NCBI GenBank assembly: GCA_029391995.1
Contig: CP113924.1
Location: forward strand, 1 to 64,000
DNA length: 64,000 nt
Source: Streptococcaceae bacterium ESL0729
Lineage (GTDB): Bacteria > Bacillota > Bacilli > Lactobacillales > Streptococcaceae
Direction of reading: 5' to 3'
Shown piece after piece: positions 58,624-64,000 of this stretch; position 1 is the first letter of the stretch; every line of letters begins with the position of its first letter. The notes below the pieces were generated by a model that saw only the letters and a program-made list of their open reading frames with translations, was not told where the DNA came from and searched no databases. Made by a program: the position numbers and the translations under genes.

Positions 58624-58656
58624 TCAAACACCCACCTTTGGTGGGTGTTTTTTTGC
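58624..58656 (+). terminator. Original rpsI terminator, displaced
   Basis: AAACACCCACC-TTT-GGTGGGTGTTT followed by TTTT lies 45 bases past the right repeat, where the rplM-rpsI operon would have ended before insertion. Confidence 0.85.
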
Positions 58657-58733
58657 TCCCAACCAAGTAAATAATTTAGTTATAAATATTTTTTTGATAT
58701 AATAATGCAAATTTGAAGATGGAGAATTGATAT

Positions 58734-59192
58734 ATGTGTTTGATATGCGACAGGATAGAGCTGATAAAAGATGGTAGTAATCCTTACTTCGTAAGGGAGC
58801 TTACGGCGGGTTATGTCGTCTTGGGGGACAGCCAGTATTTCAGGGGCTATACGATTTTTTTATGCAAGAATCATAAGAGTGAACTTTTTGACCTAGATCC
58901 TGAATTTAGGAGGAAATTTTTAGACGAGATGTCTCTTGTTGGGGAGGCTGTTTACAAGGCTTTTGAGGCTGAAAAAATGAACTATGAACTCCTGGGTAAT
59001 GGAGATAGCCACCTTCATTGGCATCTTTTTCCAAGGATTTCTGGAGATATTGGAAATTACGGCAATAAGGGAAAGGGCCCTGTTTGGTGGTACCCTATGG
59101 AGAAAATGTACGACGATTCAAATACACCAAGTGATGAAGAGTTGAATGCTTTGAAGGATAAATTGTCAAAGGAGTTGGATAAGCTTTTTTGA
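58734..59192 (+). CDS. HIT-family nucleotide hydrolase/transferase
   Basis: The 152-residue protein carries the histidine triad HLHWH (His93, 95, 97) and an N-terminal CLIC pair. HIT proteins cleave dinucleoside polyphosphates or AMP derivatives. The alpha-helical insert and DSHLHWHLFPR spelling fit the Ap4A-hydrolase-like group. ATGGAGAATTGAT precedes the ATG and TATAAT lies at 58698-58703. It ends at a bidirectional terminator facing a lipoprotein gene. Confidence 0.88.
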   Translation: MCLICDRIELIKDGSNPYFVRELTAGYVVLGDSQYFRGYTIFLCKNHKSELFDLDPEFRRKFLDEMSLVGEAVYKAFEAEKMNYELLGNGDSHLHWHLFPRISGDIGNYGNKGKGPVWWYPMEKMYDDSNTPSDEELNALKDKLSKELDKLF

Positions 59193-59223
59193 TGACTCAA
59201 ATATATTAAGAAGGCTTTTTTAC

Positions 59224-59258
59224 AATTAAAACCCCATCACTATTAATGATGGGGTTTA
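59224..59258. terminator. Bidirectional terminator between HIT and lipoprotein genes
   Basis: AAACCCCATCA and TGATGGGGTTT form an 11-bp stem with a seven-base loop, with A-rich and T-rich flanks. Confidence 0.88.
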
Positions 59259-59264
59259 AGTTAT

Positions 59265-60347
59265 TTAGTTATTTCCAGAATTTTTCCTGGCGTAATCAAT
59301 AGCATTTTGGCAAGCATTAATAAAGGTTCCACTAGTGTCCCTTCGAACTCTTTTAGATCCTGTGTCATAATTTTCCTTGTCTGTCATATAATCACGAAGA
59401 AGCTCTTCTTTAGTAAAAAGATGGCGGGTTACATCAAGGAAGGAATATCCACTTTGTGCACTTTGATTTACTACACCAAGCACAGGTGTCACACCTCTAT
59501 CATCCATAGCAAGCTGAAAATAAGGATGTCCAGATCCAGCCCCACTTGAAATTTGGAAGAAGACGTTATTGCTGGCATCCACTACATATACCATTCCAAG
59601 TCCCATCATTCCTTTGTAATTTTTCACGCGGGAATCAACGGTATTTGCAAACAGAAGCATCCTAGTTTCAACAGGCAGGGCATCAAATGTCTTGTTGGCC
59701 TCCTCTCCAGTAATCAGGGGTATATTTTCAGCTTGTTTTCCTAATGAGTTGGGTGAAATCATCTCGTCAAACTGTTTTTTAAGAGCTCCACTCATATCTT
59801 GAACTACATGTCCAGCAGCCTTGTCATAGTTTACCTGGTCGCTGTAATAATCATCTAACATTTCCTCTTTGGTAAAAAGGTGCCTGGTAACATCTATGTC
59901 TTGTATAGTTACTTGATTTTGGTATTGATTTTTATTGACTCCATCAACTGGAGTTATCCCATTATCATCCATGTATAACTTGTAAATAGTCATTCCTGAA
60001 AAACTATCAGATTCATTTGTTAAATTGATGTAAACATCTTGGCCGTCAATAGCATAAGTTAGTGTATATCCATCAATACCTGGATTATTTTTAATGCTAG
60101 AACTCACAGTATTAGCAAAAAGTATCATTCGCACGGTAACAGGTAGAGTATCAAATTTATCAGTAATTTCTTTTTGCGGATCATCCTTAGAATTTGTACT
60201 ATCTGTACTTACCATATTATCGCTAACAACTTCACTGCTGCTAGATGTACTTGAGGAGCTTTCAATTTGGACGTTTTTCTCTTTGGAACAGGCTGTGAGG
60301 ATTAAAAGTATTAGTGGTAACAGTAAGTATGGATTTCGTTTTTTCAT
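59265..60347 (-). CDS. Lipoprotein with a tandemly duplicated domain (DUF4767-like)
   Basis: The 360-residue protein has a lipoprotein signal peptide ending LLILTAC (lipobox, Cys20), a Ser/Thr-rich linker, and two copies of a domain of about 115 residues. Copy 1 (about 69-190) and copy 2 (about 215-345) share FDxLPVxxRMxLFANTV, YxMDDxGxTPVxGV and DVTRHLFTKEExLxDYxxDxxNYD. The function of the family is unknown; it is anchored outside the membrane. Internal duplication is clear by eye. Confidence 0.85.
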   Translation of the reverse strand: MKKRNPYLLLPLILLILTACSKEKNVQIESSSSTSSSSEVVSDNMVSTDSTNSKDDPQKEITDKFDTLPVTVRMILFANTVSSSIKNNPGIDGYTLTYAIDGQDVYINLTNESDSFSGMTIYKLYMDDNGITPVDGVNKNQYQNQVTIQDIDVTRHLFTKEEMLDDYYSDQVNYDKAAGHVVQDMSGALKKQFDEMISPNSLGKQAENIPLITGEEANKTFDALPVETRMLLFANTVDSRVKNYKGMMGLGMVYVVDASNNVFFQISSGAGSGHPYFQLAMDDRGVTPVLGVVNQSAQSGYSFLDVTRHLFTKEELLRDYMTDKENYDTGSKRVRRDTSGTFINACQNAIDYARKNSGNN

Positions 60348-60433
60348 AACTTTCCTCCAGTTGAAATTTATTATTATTTTTACTATAAAATAATAATTTA
60401 AAAAAGTAAATTATTACCTGGCTAGGCTAATAA

Positions 60434-60462
60434 TTGAATAAACTTGTAAGTTCAAATATAAT
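60434..60462 (+). promoter_or_regulatory. Promoter of the Nudix gene
   Basis: TTGAAT (60434-60439), 17 bases, TATAAT (60457-60462). Confidence 0.75.
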
Positions 60463-60501
60463 AGACCAAACTACTTATTGGTATATAGAAAGGAGCATCT
60501 T

Positions 60502-60984
60502 ATGAAAAAAACTAGTCATTTTGGTGTGTACGGGGTTTCCTTTAATAGCAAGGGCGACCTTCTTTGTATCGAGAAGACTTTGGGTCCGTACAAGGGGCGT
60601 TTTGACCTTCCAGGTGGCAGTCAGGAGGCGGGCGAGGGGCTTACGGAAACCCTTATGAGGGAGATTTTGGAGGAAACGGGCTTTACCCTTTTAACTTACT
60701 CAAACCCAAGAATCTATGATGCCATGGTGAAGGTTGAAAATGGCGATTTTTTCGTCCACCATATTATGGCCCTTTACGATTTTAAAATTAATGAGGCCAT
60801 CCCGCAACAATCACTTCCACGCCTTGTAGAAGATGGTCTTAATGACTCCCAGGCAATTAAATGGCTTCCCCTTGATCAGATAACCTTAGATAATTCATCA
60901 CCTCTTGTTCTGAAGGTAAAAGATGAAATTTTAGGAAATCCTGTCCTGGATAAGAGTATTTATGACGGGTGGGAGGTTAAGTAA
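60502..60984 (+). CDS. Nudix hydrolase
   Basis: The 160-residue protein has a complete Nudix box GGSQEAGEGLTETLMREILE followed by ETGF, so it should hydrolyse nucleoside diphosphate derivatives with Mg2+. The substrate is unknown. I use ATG 60502, behind AAAGGAG, rather than the upstream start at 60478. Its stop runs into a bidirectional terminator that is one end of a 118-bp duplicated segment. Confidence 0.9.
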   Translation: MKKTSHFGVYGVSFNSKGDLLCIEKTLGPYKGRFDLPGGSQEAGEGLTETLMREILEETGFTLLTYSNPRIYDAMVKVENGDFFVHHIMALYDFKINEAIPQQSLPRLVEDGLNDSQAIKWLPLDQITLDNSSPLVLKVKDEILGNPVLDKSIYDGWEVK

Positions 60985-60987
60985 AAT

Positions 60988-61020
60988 AAAAACTACCAAA
61001 ATTATTTGGTAGTTTTTATT
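60988..61020. terminator. Bidirectional terminator after the Nudix gene
   Basis: AAAAACTACCAAA-ATTA-TTTGGTAGTTTTT with runs on both sides. Confidence 0.88.
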
Positions 61021-61102
61021 TAGTCTATTTCTTTTATAAAATTGCCAATCTGTTTAACAATCTCTGTCACAAGAGCATTACCCATAAAGAACATACGCAT
61101 GC
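61020..61102 (-). pseudogene. 3' remnant of a cytosine methyltransferase gene
   Basis: On the minus strand this reads MRMFFMGNALVTEIVKQIGN followed by FIKEID and a stop, which is the C-terminus of the methyltransferase at 61806 with Lys-to-Gln and Asp-to-Asn changes. Nothing upstream continues the frame, so it is a severed tail. Confidence 0.88.
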
Positions 61103-61159
61103 AATTGGATTCCATTGAATAAAATAGTGTTATTTTTTTTAATATTATAGGTAAAGTCC

Positions 61160-61188
61160 TTGATCTTTAATATTTTGACGGATATAAT
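61160..61188 (+). promoter_or_regulatory. Promoter of the DUF4062-like gene
   Basis: TTGATC (61160-61165), 17 bases, TATAAT (61183-61188). Confidence 0.7.
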
Positions 61189-61229
61189 AGACGGTAGATA
61201 TTACAAATATACATATGTAGGAGGAATTT

Positions 61230-61772
61230 ATGCCTAAAATTTTTAGTGAATATAACATAACTTTATCTTGTCCTAATGATATTAAGGATGAGAAAAAGGT
61301 AATTGAAAGTGCTGTAGAGGATTTTAATATTTACATAGGGCAAACATACAATATAAGATTACGATTATCGCACTGGTCTACTGATGCCTATCCTGAAAGT
61401 GGCGGGGAGCCGCAGAAACTATTAAACAAACAATTCATTGATGATTCGGATGCACTTATTTGTATTTTTTGGAGTCGTTTTGGAACCCCAACTAGCTCTC
61501 ATGAATCTGGAACAGTAGAAGAATTTGAAAATGCAATTAATAGTGGTAAACAAGTATTTATATATTTTTGTGATATCCCAAAAAAGATTTCAAAAATTGA
61601 CACGCAGCAATTAGATAAAGTAAACGATTTTCAGAGAAAAATAGAAAAAGACAAGCATATATTTTATAAATCTTATGAAAGTATTGAAGAGTTTGAACGT
61701 TATATTAAAAAAGATATAAGTTCATACTTTATCAAAAAAAATAACCTTGAGAATGATAATAGTAAAAATTAA
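61230..61772 (+). CDS. DUF4062/TIR-like protein, candidate defence gene
   Basis: The 180-residue protein begins with the NITLSCPNDIKDEKKVI block and has HWSTDAYPESGGEPQKLLNK, SDALICIFWSRFGTPT (about 73-88) and SGTVEEFENA (93-102), the pattern of DUF4062 domains, which have a TIR/deoxyribosyltransferase-like fold. Here the domain stands alone with a charged helical tail, unlike the large NLR-like proteins that usually carry it. GGAGG precedes ATG. It sits between the 118-bp repeats beside a restriction system; the gene stop overlaps the second repeat by two bases. Function unknown. Confidence 0.78.
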   Translation: MPKIFSEYNITLSCPNDIKDEKKVIESAVEDFNIYIGQTYNIRLRLSHWSTDAYPESGGEPQKLLNKQFIDDSDALICIFWSRFGTPTSSHESGTVEEFENAINSGKQVFIYFCDIPKKISKIDTQQLDKVNDFQRKIEKDKHIFYKSYESIEEFERYIKKDISSYFIKKNNLENDNSKN

Positions 61773-61888
61773 TAAAAACTACCAAAATTACTTGGTAGTT
61801 TTTATTTAGTCTATTTCTTTTATAAAATCGCCAATTTTTTTAACAATCTCTGTCACAAGAGCATTACCCATAAAGAACATACGCATGC
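61771..61888. repeat. 118-bp direct repeat, copy 2
   Basis: This copy includes a terminator and the intact 3' end of the methyltransferase gene; see copy 1 at 60985-61102. Confidence 0.95.
61774..61806. terminator. Bidirectional terminator between DUF4062-like gene and methyltransferase
   Basis: AAAAACTACCAA-AATTAC-TTGGTAGTTTTT, the second copy of the duplicated terminator. Confidence 0.88.
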
Positions 61889-63071
61889 GGTCGGTTACTG
61901 GTTTTATTTGTCCATTTGCATCCTTCTTTAGTGCAGTCCAATCTTTAGGGAAATCTTGTAAGCCTTCAGCTTCGATTGGGGTGAGAAGGCGGTAGCGGTT
62001 ATTTCTGTAAATTAGGTGTGTTGACCTATTTACAGATCCTTCTGATGTAAGCATGGTACGTCCTGGTAATTCTTCACTATCATAAGGCGACATTCCACCT
62101 TCTGAAAAGATGTAAGAATGTCCATCGGCCGATGTTCTTTCAATTTTTTTAGGTCCTCTGAGGTATTTGAATTTTTCTAATTTCTCAGAATCAGTTAGAT
62201 AGTATTTTTCAGCAACATCAACCTCATCTTGAAGAACATGACCCAGGGTAAGCCTTGTCCCATCATAATCGGCTGCTGTTTCAATTGTATAATACTTACC
62301 GTGCCTCATAATCCCAGTATTCCAGACTTGACCTGTAAAGTTATCTGAAACTTCGACGATATCCTCAGGAAGCTCATAGAAGGCACGGCGATCTTTTACG
62401 GCTAAATTTTTGACAGGAAACTGACTTGCAAAAAGTCCATCGTGGAAAATATAATTGTCATAGTTGTTTTCAATGAATACATTATCTGTATTTTCGAAAT
62501 CTGAATCAATTTTTTGTGCAAAACTCGTATCATTTCGGTAAACGAAGAAGAAAACTCTCCTTCGCCTCTGACTACGTCCATATTCAGCTGCATTGATAAC
62601 TCGCCATTCGACTGAATAATTAAGGTCATCAAAGGCCTTAAGCATTATAGCAAAATCACGTCCCCTTTGTTTTGATGGTGATTTTAAGAGGCGATCGACA
62701 TTTTCAAGGATTAAGTATTTAGGTTTTATAATTTTTGTGGCTCTTATAATATCCCAAAAAAGAACCCCTTTTTTTCCTTCAAGTCCCATCTCATTTTTTT
62801 TCGTCCGAGCTACGGAATAATCTTGGCAGGGAAAACCACCGACAATCATATCAGCGTCCATTGCCTTGAATTCTTCATCTGTAATATCAGAAATACTGAT
62901 ATTTATATTTTCGCTATCTTCAAAGTGATAGTTATATACTTCGTACGCGTCTTGTGATTTTCTCGATGGCTCCCATTGGTTTGACCAAAGGGTTTTAAAT
63001 ATATTAGAATCAGAATTTTCAAGACCTATTCTGAATCCACCTACTCCTGCGAATAGTTCTAGAATTTTCAT
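61806..63071 (-). CDS. DNA (cytosine-5) methyltransferase, GATC type (M.Sau3AI/LlaKR2I-like)
   Basis: The 421-residue C5-methyltransferase has motif I ELFAGVGGF (residues 5-13), motif IV GGFPCQDYS with catalytic Cys82, motif VI ILENVDRLL (121-129), motif VIII SQRRRRVFF, motif IX YRLLTPIEAEGLQDFP and motif X MGNALVTEIVKKIGDF. Specificity for GATC is inferred from the divergent Sau3AI-like endonuclease. Complete and probably active. Its 3' end is duplicated 786 bp away. Confidence 0.93.
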   Translation of the reverse strand: MKILELFAGVGGFRIGLENSDSNIFKTLWSNQWEPSRKSQDAYEVYNYHFEDSENINISISDITDEEFKAMDADMIVGGFPCQDYSVARTKKNEMGLEGKKGVLFWDIIRATKIIKPKYLILENVDRLLKSPSKQRGRDFAIMLKAFDDLNYSVEWRVINAAEYGRSQRRRRVFFFVYRNDTSFAQKIDSDFENTDNVFIENNYDNYIFHDGLFASQFPVKNLAVKDRRAFYELPEDIVEVSDNFTGQVWNTGIMRHGKYYTIETAADYDGTRLTLGHVLQDEVDVAEKYYLTDSEKLEKFKYLRGPKKIERTSADGHSYIFSEGGMSPYDSEELPGRTMLTSEGSVNRSTHLIYRNNRYRLLTPIEAEGLQDFPKDWTALKKDANGQIKPVTDRMRMFFMGNALVTEIVKKIGDFIKEID

Positions 63072-63185
63072 ATTATTATCTCCGTTTATAGTTTATTAGT
63101 ATATTATATAAAAGTTATTCTGAAAGATCAAGGAATTTATATTTAAATATATAATAAGAATATTCATCAAAAAATAATCTTTAAA

Positions 63186-63196
63186 TTTGCTATAAT
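63186..63196 (+). promoter_or_regulatory. Extended -10 promoter of the restriction gene
   Basis: TTTGCTATAAT with TATAAT at 63191-63196, about 28 bases before the ATG. Confidence 0.65.
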
Positions 63197-63224
63197 TAAG
63201 AAAATATTTTAAGGGGATGAGAAT

Positions 63225-64000
63225 ATGGATAGCTATTTATTTGATTACGATGATGGAAGTGTTGATAGTGTGGTTGAATATTCAAAAAAGCTTATTGGAA
63301 AAAAGTTTAGTGAAATTATTGATGAATATGAAAAAAATCCTTATGAGAGCTATGAAAATCGTTCTTTAGATATAGTGTGTGAGGATAAGGTAGCTACTTA
63401 TATTAATCCAAAATCAAAGGGGCAGTACGGTAACTATATGGAACGGTATTTTTATGGTTATGAACCTAATAATGACCGTGGAGCTGATTTTCCAAAGATT
63501 GGTGTTGAACTCAAGATTACACCTTTTAAGGTCAATAAAAATGATAGTATGAGTGCCAAAGAACGGTTAGTTTTGACAATCATTAATTATATGACTGAAA
63601 ATTTGGATGATTTTTATGGTACCCATATGTGGGAAAAATGTGAAAAAATCCTTCTTCTTTTTTATAATGGTCTGACAAAAGAACGTACTGTGACTGAGTA
63701 TGTTATTGAAAAGGTCTTTTTATACGAATGGTTTGAAGAGGATATGGAAGTAATCCTAGAGGACTACAAAAATATCACGGATAAAATTAAAGCTGGGCGG
63801 GCTCATGAGCTTTCAGAATCAGATGGTAATTACCTTTCTACATGTACCAAGGGTGCTGGAAAAGGAAAAGATTTACGTGCTCAGCCCTTTAATGATATTT
63901 TAGCCAAACAAAGGGCCTGGGAGTTAAAATCAAGTTATATGACATATTTGATTAAGAATAAAATTTTTAATCAAGAAGATCAGGAAAGTGTTGTTAAGAA
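63225..64000 (+). CDS. Sau3AI-like type II restriction endonuclease (partial)
   Basis: The frame is open from ATG 63225, behind AAGGGGATGAG, to the window end (258 codons). It has the Sau3AI/MutH-type PD-(D/E)xK site in NDRGADFPKIGVELKITPFK, and KGKDLRAQPFNDILAKQRAWELKSSYM downstream. Relatives such as Sau3AI and LlaKR2I cut before GATC and are about 490 residues, so roughly half is missing here because the window ends. It is divergent from the methyltransferase. Confidence 0.9.
   Translation, partial: MDSYLFDYDDGSVDSVVEYSKKLIGKKFSEIIDEYEKNPYESYENRSLDIVCEDKVATYINPKSKGQYGNYMERYFYGYEPNNDRGADFPKIGVELKITPFKVNKNDSMSAKERLVLTIINYMTENLDDFYGTHMWEKCEKILLLFYNGLTKERTVTEYVIEKVFLYEWFEEDMEVILEDYKNITDKIKAGRAHELSESDGNYLSTCTKGAGKGKDLRAQPFNDILAKQRAWELKSSYMTYLIKNKIFNQEDQESVVK

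Larger units (their letters stand above)
60985..61102. repeat. 118-bp direct repeat, copy 1
   Basis: It matches 61771-61888 at 114 of 118 positions. It contains the CTACCAAA/TTTGGTAG terminator and the last 27 codons and stop of the methyltransferase gene in reverse. Confidence 0.95.

Overview
The window reads as the origin-proximal right arm of a low-GC Firmicutes chromosome, most likely Lactococcus in the broad sense (including the raffinolactis/piscium branch). It opens four bases before dnaA. The order dnaA-dnaN-rexB-rexA-DUF951-ychF-pth-mfd-flippase-rqcP-divIC-tilS-hpt-ftsH is the lactococcal arrangement; streptococci share most of it but keep rexBA elsewhere. The hisS-aspS T-box operon, the araT-recO pair and a Sau3AI/LlaKR2I-like restriction system fit the same genus. 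The species cannot be fixed from the sequence alone.

Region by region: 1-24.6 kb is replication, recombination, translation-rescue, division and nucleotide-salvage genes, all co-directional with replication, with a DnaA-box cluster after dnaA and a perfect parS site buried in the flippase gene at 16.6 kb. At 24.7-34.3 kb lie mostly leftward genes: two YitT proteins, aspS/hisS under a T-box, acpP-plsX, a HAD phosphatase and an ABC-F ATPase, with rpmF-rpmG running rightward. At 34.4-39.6 kb is the dltXABCD operon for D-alanylation of teichoic acids plus a hydrolase. At 39.6-43.7 kb are trpS under a tryptophan T-box, a membrane-bound XRE regulator, recO, and araT with a CodY-like box. At 43.8-46.0 kb are tRNA-Glu, a probable 6S RNA and tRNA-Lys, followed by an unrecognised Cys-rich accessory gene and the broken tail of an ABC ATPase. 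At 46.1-52.3 kb are cls, dusB, hslO, purA and rplM-rpsI.

The accessory part begins at the 3' end of rpsI. A 6.3-kb integrative element (52,261-58,580) is bounded by identical 51-bp copies of the last 49 bases of rpsI plus 2. It carries an integrase that has lost both catalytic arginines, an excisionase-like gene, a GC-rich inverted-repeat region, a frameshifted XRE regulator under paired TATACG repeats, and one cargo gene: an 844-residue AAA_13-type ATPase with a central CxxC, related in layout to RloC/PrrC anticodon nucleases and a good candidate phage-defence effector. The displaced rpsI terminator sits beyond the right repeat.

The window ends in a second defence locus: a 5-methylcytosine methyltransferase and a divergent, truncated Sau3AI-like GATC endonuclease. 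A small DUF4062/TIR-like gene lies between two 118-bp near-identical repeats that contain the methyltransferase 3' end, so it was inserted by a duplication that left a methyltransferase stub. These two loci, the AAA_13 island and the DUF4062-like insertion beside a GATC restriction system, are the most likely places for undescribed biology.
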